Of a DNA stretch of 64,000 bases, positions 1-9,083 are shown piece by piece. Each line of letters opens with the position of its first letter. Within the stretch, counting starts at the first letter, position 1. The DNA comes from Caproicibacterium argilliputei (GTDB taxonomy: Bacteria > Bacillota > Clostridia > Oscillospirales > Acutalibacteraceae). The notes under the pieces were generated by a model. That model was not told the origin of the DNA, ran no database searches, and saw only the letters and a program-made list of their open reading frames with translations. The stretch is from positions 806,001 to 870,000 of the forward strand of contig NZ_CP135996.1 in assembly GCF_029211325.2 (NCBI RefSeq). Reading direction: 5' to 3'. A program made the translations under genes and the position numbers.

Positions 1-766
1 AGTTTTCGCCGCGCACTTTGTCCCATTCCTCACTGTGGCGCAGGCAAGGTTCGTGGTGGGAGTTGCACATGACCACGCCGTACTCATCTGCCAGCCTTGC
101 ATTTTCTTCGCCGGGGCCGTCCAGCGTGAAGGAGGAGGTCCACATGGCAGGCCAGAGGTAGTTGCCCTTGAGCCGCAGCAGGGTTTCAAAAATCATGTCG
201 TACATTTCTGCGGTGAAGCCGCCGAAGTGCGCAAAGGTCCAGTTACCGAAAGCGGGCCATTCGTCATTGATAAAAAACCCACGGTATTTGACTGACGGTT
301 CCTTGGAAATGAAATTGTCCTTTTCCGTAAAAGTAACCTTTGTCTGTTTCTGCGGAACCGCATCCCCGAAGCGCACCCACGGAGAAACGTGCAGCAGCTC
401 GGACAAGTGAAACAGACCGTAAATGGTGCCGCGCTTGTCACTGCCGGCAATGACCAGTGCCTGCTCCACCCCTGCAAAAGGTTTGGAAACCAGTTGAAAC
501 GAAAACGTTTCCCACTTGCCGCGGATGGCGGAAAAGTCCGCTTTTCCCGCCTGCTCCAGCTGCTGCAGCAGCGGACTGTGCGCCAAGGTGCCGATAATGA
601 CCGGGGCGGCGCAGCCTGCGGGATTCAGCCGAATTTCCGGGCAGACGCCGGTGACCAGCTGGGTGTCGCCGCAGACTTTCTTTGCAATTTTTGCGACACC
701 GGTGTATGCTTCGCGTTCCAAAATCCAGCAGGCGGCGGTGCCGCCCTTGACGAACGAAAATTCCAT
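1..766 (-). CDS. GH115-family xylan alpha-1,2-glucuronidase, N-terminal part (cut by window edge)
   Basis: Reading the minus strand from the ATG at 766 gives an open frame to the window edge. It contains a GSDKRGTIYGLFHLSE segment, then KYRGFFINDEWPAF, LLRLKGNYLWPAMW and NSHHEPCLRHSEEW, all in the order typical of glycoside hydrolase family 115, which removes (4-O-methyl)glucuronic acid from xylan. The ATG at 766 is preferred over the one at 772 because AAGGAG lies about seven bases before it. No signal peptide is visible, so the enzyme may act in the cytoplasm on imported oligosaccharides. The C-terminal half lies outside the window. It diverges from an AraC regulator that may control it. 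Confidence 0.85.
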   Translation of the reverse strand, partial: MEFSFVKGGTAACWILEREAYTGVAKIAKKVCGDTQLVTGVCPEIRLNPAGCAAPVIIGTLAHSPLLQQLEQAGKADFSAIRGKWETFSFQLVSKPFAGVEQALVIAGSDKRGTIYGLFHLSELLHVSPWVRFGDAVPQKQTKVTFTEKDNFISKEPSVKYRGFFINDEWPAFGNWTFAHFGGFTAEMYDMIFETLLRLKGNYLWPAMWTSSFTLDGPGEENARLADEYGVVMCNSHHEPCLRHSEEWDKVRGEN

Positions 767-1001
767 TTTCATGCTCCTTATCCCTGCGCATACGCATTGC
801 GTTTTGACGATTTATGCGGCCGCCGGCGGTTCGGTTGCAGCGGCTTGGTGAATTCGCATTCAGTATACACGATTTTTTAAAAAAAGCCATGACCTATTTC
901 ACGCTGTTTGCACAATTTCGTACTCCGCCGGGAAAATAGCGGCTGCAAAAATTTTGCGGCAGGGTGCCGCCGCCGGGCGCGGTTTTCTGCCGAGGCGCGC
1001 C

Positions 1002-1030
1002 TTGCAATCCCCGCCAAAATCCTTTATACT
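1002..1030 (+). promoter_or_regulatory. Promoter of the AraC regulator
   Basis: TTGCAA (1002-1007) and TATACT (1025-1030) are separated by 17 bases, and lie 45 bases before the ATG at 1075. The rest of the 767-1001 gap holds the divergent upstream region of the GH115 gene; no clear second promoter was picked out there. Confidence 0.6.
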
Positions 1031-1074
1031 GCTGGGGAACAGCTGTAAATTTTCAAACAACAGAGAGGAACGTT

Positions 1075-1896
1075 ATGCAGGTACAGGACAGAAATTCCAT
1101 TTGCAATATTTTTCCGCATATCTTCTATACCGTCAACCGCGTTGCGCTGCCGGAGTGGTTTCTCGACAACCGAACAGCGTGTCACAACCTGATGCTGGTG
1201 TACGGCGGCAGGGCCGAATTCACCTGCAACGGCACCGCGAAGCCGGCGGCGGCCGGCGACCTGTTTTACTTTAAGCCGGGGGACTACCGCACCGCCCATA
1301 CCTTTGCCGACTGCCCGATGAAAAGCTTCGCGGTGGATTTTACGTATATCTGCCCAACTTTCTTTGACGGTACCTGGCAGTCGCGCGAGCCGGCGCTGCC
1401 GTTTTCCTTTCAGCAGCATTTGGCAGAGCCATACTTAATGGATCGGCTGACGACTCTGTTTTTCCAAATGAATGAAACCGCGCTTTCTGTTCCGGACCCG
1501 TCAGACCGGCAGGTGCGCGAGATTTTCACCCAGATTCTGTTGCTGCTGTTTCAGGCAGTGCAAAGGCGCCCCTATGATTTCTCTGCCGCCCAAAAGGTAG
1601 AAACGGTTATCCACTACATGACCCGACACTTTACAGAGCCGCTCACACTGGCGCAGCTGGCAGCCTGTGTGCAAATCAGCGAATCCTATCTGGGAAAAAT
1701 TTTCAAGACTGTCACGGGTAAGTCACCGGTTGACTATTTAATCGGTATCCGCATTAGCCGCGCAAAGGTTTTGCTGAAAGAGGGAATGTCCGTTTCGGAA
1801 GCGTCCCGCAAGGCAGGTTTCAGCGATATTTATTACTTCAGCCGCACATTTAAAAAACGGGAGGGTCTGAGCCCTTCCGCCTTTGCCGCTTTATAA
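1075..1896 (+). CDS. AraC-family transcriptional regulator next to GH115
   Basis: A 273-residue protein with an N-terminal cupin-like sensor part (LVYGGRAEF near residue 45, then GDLFYFKPGDYRTAH) and a C-terminal double helix-turn-helix of about 100 residues, with SESYLGKIFK and the family-typical GFSDIYYFSRTFKK. Such proteins usually sense a sugar and activate neighbouring carbohydrate genes. The start at 1075 follows AGAGAGG and a good promoter; longer in-frame starts upstream lack a ribosome site. Its divergence from the GH115 gene suggests control of xylan side-chain use (inference). Confidence 0.85.
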   Translation: MQVQDRNSICNIFPHIFYTVNRVALPEWFLDNRTACHNLMLVYGGRAEFTCNGTAKPAAAGDLFYFKPGDYRTAHTFADCPMKSFAVDFTYICPTFFDGTWQSREPALPFSFQQHLAEPYLMDRLTTLFFQMNETALSVPDPSDRQVREIFTQILLLLFQAVQRRPYDFSAAQKVETVIHYMTRHFTEPLTLAQLAACVQISESYLGKIFKTVTGKSPVDYLIGIRISRAKVLLKEGMSVSEASRKAGFSDIYYFSRTFKKREGLSPSAFAAL

Positions 1897-1915
1897 ACGG
1901 GACTGGATTTATTTT

Positions 1916-1946
1916 GCCGCCGCGCAGGTTTGCCGGCGGCCTTTTT
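1916..1946 (+). terminator. Intrinsic terminator after the AraC gene
   Basis: GCCGCCG (1916-1922) pairs with CGGCGGC (1934-1940) around an 11-base loop, followed by five T. It overlaps the stop codon of the convergent hem fusion gene. Confidence 0.8.
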
Positions 1947-4311
1947 ACTGCAGTTTTTGCTGTGCCAGCAGTGCCTTAACCATGGCATCCGGCGAGGCGC
2001 TGTCTGCCTCCAGAATGGAAGCAACGCCGCACTGCCGCAGGGCTGCACTGCACTTTGGCCCGATGCTGACCACGGTGGTCTGTGTGCCCCACGCCGCGGG
2101 AACGTGCCCCAGCGCCTGCAGCACGCGCTTTGCAGAGGAAGCACAGGTAAAGAAGACCGCTTCGCAGGATGCAGCGAAAGTGGGGTCAAACTCCTTTGGG
2201 GGAACCGGACGGTTTTCGTAAATGGGAAGTTCCTCAAAATGGCAGAATGCGGCAAGCACGTCCCGAATGCTATGGTCGGCCTGCGCGGCTTTGGGGTACC
2301 ACACCGTGTCAGACAGCGAAAGCACCCGGCCAAGCGTTTGACACAGGCTGCTGCTGTTTGCTGTTTCTGCGGTCAGGTCAGGGTGCAGACCGTATTGCCG
2401 CAGGTGCCTGCCTGTGCTGTGCCCAATGACCGCGATTTTTGTGTTGGCAAGGCTGCGACTGTCCAATCCGGCAGCCTGCAGGGAAGCGAAAAACGCATCG
2501 ATTCCATTCCGGCTGGTAAAGAGTATCCAGCGGACTGCCTGCAGCTTTTCTGCAGAGAGCGCCGCCGGAATCTGCACGATTTCACCGACGGTAACTTCCT
2601 GCACTTCCGCGCCGCACGCGCGCAGTTTCTGTGCCAGCGGCGCGGGGCGCGTGCCGATTTTGGGCACCAGACACCGCTTGCCGAACAGGGGCTGCTTCTC
2701 AAAGAAATTCAGCTTGTCCCGCAGCCGCACCACGCCGCCGACCACAATGAGGGCAGGAGAGGGCAGGCAGGCTGCTTCCACAGCCTTTGCCAGATGCTGT
2801 AAGTCCGCTGTGCAGACACGCTGCCGGGGCGTGGCGGCGCAGGAAATCACTGCCGCGTCGGTTTGCCCGTCCATGCCGGCTTGCAGCAGTCGTTGAGTAA
2901 TTTCGCCGACCTTGCTTAGCCCCATCAGGAAGACGCAGGTTTCGCGGCTTTTTGCCAATGCGTCAAAGTCGATATCGGCAAGAGCATCCGTCTGTCCGTG
3001 TGCTGTCAGTACATGAAAACCGGAGGCAATGCCGCGGTGCGTAATGGGAATGCCGGCACAGGCAAGACCTGCCGTGGCGGAACTGACGCCGGGAATTACC
3101 GAGAAGGGCACGCCGGCTTCCCGCAGGGCAAGTGCCTCTTCGCCGCCGCGCCCAAAGACGTAAGCGTCCCCGCCTTTCAGACGTACCACTTTGTCGTACT
3201 GCATGGCTTTGGCAATCAGCAGGCGGTTGATGGCGTCCTGCCGCATGGAGGGGTGGGCGTTCTGCTTGCCGACGAAGATTTTTTCACACTGCGGCTTGGC
3301 AAGGGTGGGCAGCTCCGCTGGAGAAAGCCGGTCGTACAGAATGCAGTCGGCTTCACGAATCTGCCGCAGCCCCTTGACGGTGACCAGTTCGCTGTCTCCG
3401 GGGCCGCCGCTGACCAGACAGACGGTGCCGGCCAGCTGGCTGCGAATCCGGCGGGCGGCTTGTGCGGCAAGCCGCTGCGGGTCGCTGCCGGTGACAGACG
3501 CGCGGGCAAGGCGGCTGCCGTCTTCCCGACCATACAGCGCGTCCAGACGGAACGCACCGTTCTGTGGGGTGCAGAGCGCACCGACTGGCATATGGCAGTC
3601 CGCGCCGATTTCACGCAGGAACGCACGCTCAGCCTGTGCGGTCGTTTCAGCGTTTTCCTCGCTGAATGCTTGGAGCATTTGCAGCAGACCAGTGTTTTCA
3701 CGCCGGCACTCCAGTGCGAGAAATCCCTGCGTCGGGGAGGGAATCATCTGCGCCGGTTCCAGATACTGTGTAATGCGCTGCTGCAGTCCAAGCCGGTGCA
3801 GACCGGCGGCTGCCAGCACGATGCCGTCTAGCTTCTGCTCCTCCATCTTGCGCAGGCGGGTGTCAACATTGCCGCGCAGATTGACAATTCTCAGATCCGG
3901 CCGGAGCGCCAGCAGCTGAAACGCGCGCCGCTTGCTGCCGGTACCGATAACCGCACCTTGCGGCAGTTCCTGCAGCGAGGGGGTTTCTCGCAGGATTAAA
4001 GCGTCGCGCGGATCTTCGCGCGGCCATGCCTTGGCAAAGACCAGTCCTTCCGGCAGCACAGCGGGCATATCTTTCATGCTGTGCACACCCAGTTGAATTT
4101 CATCCTGCAAAAGCTTCTGCTCGATTTCCCGCACAAACAGGCCGCTGCCACCAATTTCATGCAGCGGGCGGTTCTGCACCACATCTCCCTTTGTGGAGAT
4201 GATTTCGATTTCAAAGGTATGCTCCGGATAAGCCTGCCGCAGTTTGTCACAGACGGTTTCTGTTTGTATCAGTGCCAGTTTGGAGCCGCGGGTTCCAATC
4301 TTTATTTTCAT
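1945..4311 (-). CDS. hemC-cobA-hemD: Trifunctional fusion: porphobilinogen deaminase, uroporphyrinogen-III methyltransferase, uroporphyrinogen-III synthase
   Basis: At 788 residues this fuses three enzymes. HemC covers about 1-292: ISTKGD, GVHSMKDMP, REDPRDALI, NLRGNVDTRL and the dipyrromethane-cofactor cysteine near 239 in GADCHMPVG. CobA/SUMT covers about 293-535: LVSGGPGDSELVT, VRLKGGDAYVFGRGGEE, PGVSSATAG and PITHRG. HemD covers about 545-788: LFTSRNGIDAFF and IGHSTGRHL. It would turn porphobilinogen into uroporphyrinogen III and then precorrin-2, feeding SirC. Its ATG overlaps the hemA stop (ATGA), so the two are probably translationally coupled. Confidence 0.93.
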   Translation of the reverse strand: MKIKIGTRGSKLALIQTETVCDKLRQAYPEHTFEIEIISTKGDVVQNRPLHEIGGSGLFVREIEQKLLQDEIQLGVHSMKDMPAVLPEGLVFAKAWPREDPRDALILRETPSLQELPQGAVIGTGSKRRAFQLLALRPDLRIVNLRGNVDTRLRKMEEQKLDGIVLAAAGLHRLGLQQRITQYLEPAQMIPSPTQGFLALECRRENTGLLQMLQAFSEENAETTAQAERAFLREIGADCHMPVGALCTPQNGAFRLDALYGREDGSRLARASVTGSDPQRLAAQAARRIRSQLAGTVCLVSGGPGDSELVTVKGLRQIREADCILYDRLSPAELPTLAKPQCEKIFVGKQNAHPSMRQDAINRLLIAKAMQYDKVVRLKGGDAYVFGRGGEEALALREAGVPFSVIPGVSSATAGLACAGIPITHRGIASGFHVLTAHGQTDALADIDFDALAKSRETCVFLMGLSKVGEITQRLLQAGMDGQTDAAVISCAATPRQRVCTADLQHLAKAVEAACLPSPALIVVGGVVRLRDKLNFFEKQPLFGKRCLVPKIGTRPAPLAQKLRACGAEVQEVTVGEIVQIPAALSAEKLQAVRWILFTSRNGIDAFFASLQAAGLDSRSLANTKIAVIGHSTGRHLRQYGLHPDLTAETANSSSLCQTLGRVLSLSDTVWYPKAAQADHSIRDVLAAFCHFEELPIYENRPVPPKEFDPTFAASCEAVFFTCASSAKRVLQALGHVPAAWGTQTTVVSIGPKCSAALRQCGVASILEADSASPDAMVKALLAQQKLQ

Positions 4312-5555
4312 GAAACGTGTTCCTCCTGTTCAATCTGAAACAGCCGGCGAACCACCTCTTTGTACTGCTCCTGTTCCTCACTGGAGTGCGGGCGCTTCAG
4401 TTCCAGAATCGGCTCCCGCAGCAGGCGGCGCAGGGCTGCGTCCAGTGTGCGCCGGACAATTTTTTGCTCGTGGTCGGTGAGTTCCAGCCTGCGGTCCAGA
4501 TACTGAAAACTGTCGTCGCTGATTTCCCGGCAGCGCTGCTGCAGCGAGGCGATGGTGCTGTCCATCCGGCTGGCGGCAAGCCAGCGGCCGGTTTCCTCCA
4601 GTGCTTCCTGAATGTAGGCTTTGCTTTTTTCTGCCAATTGATTCCGCTGTTCCTGATTTTTCAGGACAGTCTGCTGCAAGCTGTCCAAATCCCACAGGTG
4701 GCACAGTGGGTTTTGTGCGAAGGCAGGGTCAATGTCCCGCGGGGCTGCCAGATCCAGCAGGTACAGCGGGTCGGTTACGGTGCAGTCACAGCTGCGCAAA
4801 ACCAGATGGGGGGCAGAGGTCGCGGAAATGACGATGTCGCTCTGTTGCAGGGCGGCGTAGCGCTCCGGATAAGCAATAATGCGGATACCTGCAAATTCGT
4901 GCTGCAGTGCCTGCGCGTGCGACAGCGTGCGGGAGCAAACGATGACATGGCCCGCACCGCAGTCGCAGACATAGCGCAGCGCCAAAGCTGCCATTTTTCC
5001 GCTGCCGAGGATCAGCACGCTGCGTCCCGCAATGCCGCAGGCGGCTTTCAGTTGGCAAATGCCGACGTAGCTGACCGACAGGGGAATTTCGCTGATTTTC
5101 AGCTCCGTTTTGATGCGCTTGGCGCACGCGACTGCGTCTGTTACCACCCGGCTCAGTTCCTTTTTGCTGAAGCCCATTGCTTTGGTGAAGTCGAGTGCGC
5201 TTTTTACCTGCCCCAGAATCTGGTCTTCGCCCAGAACCTGTGACTCCAGACCTGCCGTGACGGCAAACAGATGCGCCAGCGCATCCTTGCCGGTACAGCC
5301 GTTCAGGCAGTCTGCCAGCGGCACTTCGGGAAAGGTACGCTCCAGCAGCGCCTTCATCTGGTTATACTGCTCCGAGTGGGTAAAAAAGAAATATGCTTCT
5401 GTGCGGTTGCAGGTGGAAAGCAGCAGACACTGCTCCACACCGAAGGATTCCGCATGGTTGAGAAACGTCAGCTTTGCGCTGTCGGTAAAGGAAGCCTTGT
5501 CCCGAATGTTTAGTCCCGCACTTTTGTAACTTAATCCCCAAAAGCCAAACTGCAT
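4308..5555 (-). CDS. hemA: Glutamyl-tRNA reductase
   Basis: First step of the C5 route to tetrapyrroles: reduces glutamyl-tRNA to glutamate-1-semialdehyde with NADPH. The 415-residue protein shows the catalytic-cysteine region LLLSTCNRTEAY, then LESQVLGEDQILGQV, the nucleotide-binding LILGSGKMA and the dimerisation helix region at the C-terminus. The ATG at 5555 is chosen because AGGGTGA lies six bases before it and MQFGFWGLSYKSAG matches where family proteins begin; the longer open frame upstream crosses a terminator. It is followed by hemC-cobA-hemD with a 4-base overlap. Confidence 0.93.
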   Translation of the reverse strand: MQFGFWGLSYKSAGLNIRDKASFTDSAKLTFLNHAESFGVEQCLLLSTCNRTEAYFFFTHSEQYNQMKALLERTFPEVPLADCLNGCTGKDALAHLFAVTAGLESQVLGEDQILGQVKSALDFTKAMGFSKKELSRVVTDAVACAKRIKTELKISEIPLSVSYVGICQLKAACGIAGRSVLILGSGKMAALALRYVCDCGAGHVIVCSRTLSHAQALQHEFAGIRIIAYPERYAALQQSDIVISATSAPHLVLRSCDCTVTDPLYLLDLAAPRDIDPAFAQNPLCHLWDLDSLQQTVLKNQEQRNQLAEKSKAYIQEALEETGRWLAASRMDSTIASLQQRCREISDDSFQYLDRRLELTDHEQKIVRRTLDAALRRLLREPILELKRPHSSEEQEQYKEVVRRLFQIEQEEHVS

Positions 5556-5592
5556 GATTGTCACCCTGTTTCCTGAAGTTGTTTTTTGTTGT

Positions 5593-5622
5593 AAAAAAAG
5601 GAGCTGCAAAGCGGCAGCTCCT
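5593..5622 (-). terminator. Intrinsic terminator between the sulfite reductase gene and hemA
   Basis: On the minus strand AGGAGCTGC pairs with GCAGCTCCT (9 bp, 5-base loop) and is followed by seven T. It lies after the siroheme reductase gene and about 40 bases before the hemA start, so it either ends the upstream transcript or acts as an attenuator ahead of hemA. Confidence 0.85.
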
Positions 5623-5667
5623 CTCCATACGGTATTTTCAGCAGATTGCACCGCCGACCAGTTACCG

Positions 5668-6591
5668 CTATGCGTCCAGAATCTGCTGCTTGCGCTGCAG
5701 AATCTCATCTGAAAGCAGCTGCTTTTCCACATTTTCAAAACCCAGACGGTCAATGGTCTGGGCAAAGCGTTCGCCGGTTTTGCCCTGCTCACGGAACAGC
5801 AGAATTGCCTTGTCAACCACGCGCAGCAGTTCCTCTTCCGAAGTGAAAATTTTGTGTAACGGTTTGCCGTGTGCGGTCTGCTTGCCCCAGCGTCCGCCGA
5901 TGTACACCCGGTAGCCGGGCGTGCCGCTTTTAATCGCGTTAAAAGGACACTTTTTCACACAGCGGCCGCAATGGTTGCAGATTTCTTCATGGATATGCAT
6001 GACGCCATCGTCTGCAAACCTTGGTGCGTGCATCGGGCAGGCTGCTTCGATTTGGCACTTTTTGCATCCTCTGCACATTTCCTTATCCACGCGGGGAACC
6101 AGCTGACCAACAATACCGAGATCATTGAGGGTGGGTTTTACGCAGTTGTTCGGACAGCCGCCAACCGCAATTTTAAACTTATGCGGCAGCTGTACTGTTT
6201 GATACCCCTTGTAAAACTGCTCATGGATTTTCTGCGAAAGCGCAAAGGTATCATACAGCCCGTACTGGCAGGTGGTTCCTTTGCAGGAAACCACCGGACG
6301 CACCACCGAACCGGTGCCGCCGGTTTCCAGCCCGACGGACGCAATAAACTGGCGGAATGCTTCGATTTGCGCAAAAGGAATGCCGCGGACCTCAATGGAC
6401 AGGCGTGTAGTAAATTCCACCTCGCCGTTGCCGAACTTTTCGGCGGCCAGCGCCACAGCGGCGGTCTGCGCAGCGGTGATCTTTCCGTTTGCGGTTATGA
6501 TTCTGCCGTTAAACAGATTGGTGCCTTTATTGTGCAGAAAGCCAAGTGGCTTGACCTGCTTGATTTGTTCTGCGGTTAATGTACATGCCAT
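5668..6591 (-). CDS. Siroheme / 4Fe-4S sulfite (or nitrite) reductase-like protein
   Basis: A 307-residue protein resembling the anaerobic sulfite reductase C subunit and related small siroheme proteins. The siroheme-4Fe-4S ligands are visible as SCKGTTCQYG and GGCPNNCVKP (CX5C then CX3C, residues about 105-155). Two ferredoxin-type motifs follow: CRGCKKCQIEAACP and CNHCGRCVKKCP. It would use the siroheme produced by the surrounding genes. AGGAG lies eight bases before the ATG. No AsrA/AsrB partner genes are next to it, so the electron donor is unknown and the substrate is inferred. Confidence 0.85.
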   Translation of the reverse strand: MACTLTAEQIKQVKPLGFLHNKGTNLFNGRIITANGKITAAQTAAVALAAEKFGNGEVEFTTRLSIEVRGIPFAQIEAFRQFIASVGLETGGTGSVVRPVVSCKGTTCQYGLYDTFALSQKIHEQFYKGYQTVQLPHKFKIAVGGCPNNCVKPTLNDLGIVGQLVPRVDKEMCRGCKKCQIEAACPMHAPRFADDGVMHIHEEICNHCGRCVKKCPFNAIKSGTPGYRVYIGGRWGKQTAHGKPLHKIFTSEEELLRVVDKAILLFREQGKTGERFAQTIDRLGFENVEKQLLSDEILQRKQQILDA

Positions 6592-6617
6592 GGTGTTAAC
6601 TCCTGTTTCTTATAAAT

Positions 6618-6646
6618 CTATAATGCAAAAACCGGCACGTTGGCAA
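6618..6646 (-). promoter_or_regulatory. Possible promoter of the siroheme reductase gene
   Basis: On the minus strand TTGCCA (6641-6646) and TTATAG (6618-6623) are 17 bases apart, about 27 bases before the start codon. The 190-base gap 6592-6780 otherwise shows no terminator for hemL that I could recognise. Confidence 0.4.
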
Positions 6647-6780
6647 AGGGATGCCATCCTCCGGTGTTTTGGTATTGGTGCAGGCGTAAAAATTTCAATT
6701 TTTTTCAAAAGGCTTGCGGCACAGGCAGATGCATGACCGGCAGCACTGCCAAGAAGAAAATTTCTTTCCAATATTTTCCA

Positions 6781-8064
6781 TTATGCCTCTTTGAAAGTAC
6801 GGAAATACTGTGTCATGACTTCGCAGGTTTTGGCAAGATCCTGTGCGGTGTGCGCATCGGAAAGGAACATCGCCTCAAACTGCGAGGGCGCTGTGTAAAT
6901 GCCATGATCCAGCAGATAGCCGAAGAAAGCGGCATACTGTTTGGTATCGGCGGAAACCGCGCTTTCATAGTCCGTTACGGGCTGTTTTGTAAAGAAAATG
7001 CTCATCAGTGAACCAATGCGGTTGACGGTGACGCGGTTTCCGGCGGCAGCTTTGACTGCCTGCGCAATCTGCGCGGATTTTTCGGCAAGGCGGGTGTAAA
7101 TCTGCGGGTCTGCCTTCAAAATGTTTAGCGTTTCAATGCCCGCCGTAGTTGCAATGGGGTTACCAGAAAGGGTTCCCGCCTGGTACACTGGGCCGACCGG
7201 CGAAATCATTTGCATGATGTCGCTTCTGCCGCCGTAAGCGCCGATGGGCATACCGCCGCCGACAATTTTCCCCAGTGTGGTCAGGTCGGGCTGAATGTCA
7301 TAGTAAGCCTGCGCGCCGCCCAGCCCCAGCCGGAAACCGGTGATGACTTCGTCAAAAATCAGCAGGGCGCCGTATTGCCGGGTGATGTCGCGCAGAAACG
7401 ACAGAAAGCCCTGTGCGGGCAGTACCACCCCCATGTTGGCGGCAACCGGCTCCACGATGACCGCCGCGATTTCCTGAGGATAAGCTTCAAATAGTTTTTT
7501 GACCGATTCTGTGTCATTGTAGGATGCCACCAGCGTGTGCTTGGTGAAGTCTGCCGGCACACCGGCACTGTCCGGCACAGAGGTGGTGAGTGCCGCGGAA
7601 CCCGCCTTCACCAAAAGTCCGTCGGAATGACCGTGGTAACAGCCTTTAAATTTGATGATTTTGTCCCGACCGGTGAAGCCCCTGGCTGCGCGGATGGCGC
7701 TCATAACTGCTTCCGTACCGGAATTGACCAGCCGACTGACCTGCATGGAAGGCATCAGCTCGGCAATCAGTTCTGCCAGCACGACTTCTTTTTCCGTTGG
7801 TGCGCCGAACGTTAGCCCCTGCGCGCAGGCTTCCTGTACCTTTTCAATGACCCGTGGATAGGCGTGCCCCAAAATGCCGGGGCCCCAGGAGCACACATAG
7901 TCGATGTATTCATTTTGGTCAACATCCAGAATGCGGTCGCCGTGCGCAGAAGCGATGAAGCGCGGAGTGCGGCCGACCGCCTGAAAAGCGCGCACCGGAC
8001 TGTTGACACCGCCCGGAATGCGCCTTTTTGCACGTTCAAACAGTTCTTGGGAACGTTGTTCCAT
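6781..8064 (-). CDS. hemL: Glutamate-1-semialdehyde 2,1-aminomutase
   Basis: A PLP enzyme that converts glutamate-1-semialdehyde into 5-aminolevulinate. The 427 residues include IPGGVNSPVRAF, SWGPGILGHA, VNSGTEAVMSAIRAARG, FKGCYHGHSD, LIFDEVITGFR and the PLP-lysine region TLGKIVGGGMPIGAYGG (near residue 265). It has the usual family length and no missing motif. AGGAGG precedes the start. It lies 11 bases after hemB in the same direction. Confidence 0.96.
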   Translation of the reverse strand: MEQRSQELFERAKRRIPGGVNSPVRAFQAVGRTPRFIASAHGDRILDVDQNEYIDYVCSWGPGILGHAYPRVIEKVQEACAQGLTFGAPTEKEVVLAELIAELMPSMQVSRLVNSGTEAVMSAIRAARGFTGRDKIIKFKGCYHGHSDGLLVKAGSAALTTSVPDSAGVPADFTKHTLVASYNDTESVKKLFEAYPQEIAAVIVEPVAANMGVVLPAQGFLSFLRDITRQYGALLIFDEVITGFRLGLGGAQAYYDIQPDLTTLGKIVGGGMPIGAYGGRSDIMQMISPVGPVYQAGTLSGNPIATTAGIETLNILKADPQIYTRLAEKSAQIAQAVKAAAGNRVTVNRIGSLMSIFFTKQPVTDYESAVSADTKQYAAFFGYLLDHGIYTAPSQFEAMFLSDAHTAQDLAKTCEVMTQYFRTFKEA

Positions 8065-8075
8065 GCTGCTTCCTC

Positions 8076-9068
8076 CTAATTTAATTCACGCAGCCAGTTG
8101 GCAACATCCAGTGCGTGATAGGTGATAATCATTTTGGCACCGGCTCTTTTGAAGCCGACCATGTTTTCCATAACAATTTTTTTCTCGTCAATCCAGCCGT
8201 TCTGCGCGGCGGCTTTCACCATGGCATATTCGCCGCTGACGTTGTAAGCGACAATTGGAATATTAAAGTGGTTGGCGGTTTCGCGGATGATGTCCATATA
8301 CGCCATGGCGGGCTTGGAGATAATCAAATCCGCCCCTTCCTGAATGTCCTCCTCCACTTCGCGCAGGGCCTCTCTGCCGTTGGCAGGGTCCATCTGGTAA
8401 GTGCGCCGGTCACCAAAGCCGGGGGCAGAGTGCGCCGCGTCACGGAAAGGCGAGTAGTACGCGGAGGCAAATTTCGCGCTGTATGCCATGATGGGTACTT
8501 CTGTGAAACCGGCGCTGTCCAGCCCCTTGCGGATGGCTGCCACCCGTTTGTCCATCATGTCGCTGGGGGCGATGATGTCGGCACCGGCTTTGGCGTAGCT
8601 TACTGCCGTTTTGGTCAGCAGAGGCAGGGTTTCATCGTTGAGAATTTTGCCGTCTGCCACCAGTCCGCAGTGTCCGTGAGAGGTGTATTCGCACAGACAC
8701 ACATCGGCAATCAGCAAAAGTTCGGGGTATTGTTTTTTGATGAAGCGGAGCGCCTGCTGCACAATGCCATTGTCATCATAAGCACCGCTGCCGACTTCGT
8801 CCTTGTGAGCAGGGATTCCAAACAGAAGCAGGGCACGCACGCCGGACGCCATGACACGCTCCAGCTCTTCCGACAGTCGGTCAACGGAATACTGAAAAAT
8901 ACCCGGCATGGAGGCAATCGGATTTTTGAGGTTAGTTCCTTCTTCAACAAACAGCGGATAAATCAGTTCTTCTGTGCGCACGGCGTTTTCGCGCACCATG
9001 CTTCGGATGGCTTCGCTTGACCGCAGTCTTCTCATTCGATCCATATTTGCAGCTTCTTTCTTTATCAT
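8076..9068 (-). CDS. hemB: Porphobilinogen synthase (5-aminolevulinate dehydratase)
   Basis: Condenses two 5-aminolevulinates into porphobilinogen. The 330 residues carry a cysteine-rich metal site (DVCLCEYTSHGHCGL), the active-site lysine stretches YSAKFASAYYSPFRDAAHS and YNVSGEYAMV, and the C-terminal family ending. AGAGGA is about ten bases before the ATG at 9068; the ATG at 9044 (MDRMRRLRSS) is an alternative with a weaker ribosome site. Sits 15 bases after sirC and 11 before hemL, so it is probably part of one operon. Confidence 0.95.
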   Translation of the reverse strand: MIKKEAANMDRMRRLRSSEAIRSMVRENAVRTEELIYPLFVEEGTNLKNPIASMPGIFQYSVDRLSEELERVMASGVRALLLFGIPAHKDEVGSGAYDDNGIVQQALRFIKKQYPELLLIADVCLCEYTSHGHCGLVADGKILNDETLPLLTKTAVSYAKAGADIIAPSDMMDKRVAAIRKGLDSAGFTEVPIMAYSAKFASAYYSPFRDAAHSAPGFGDRRTYQMDPANGREALREVEEDIQEGADLIISKPAMAYMDIIRETANHFNIPIVAYNVSGEYAMVKAAAQNGWIDEKKIVMENMVGFKRAGAKMIITYHALDVANWLRELN

Positions 9069-9083
9069 ATAATCGCATCCTCT

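Noticed and set aside
2998..3831. 277-codon plus-strand frame within the hem fusion gene
   Set aside because: Antisense of a well-supported HemC/CobA coding region in GC-rich DNA; no domain and no promoter.
5556..5816. Longer N-terminus for hemA
   Set aside because: The extension crosses an intrinsic terminator and lacks similarity to glutamyl-tRNA reductases, which begin near MQFGFWGLSYKSAG.
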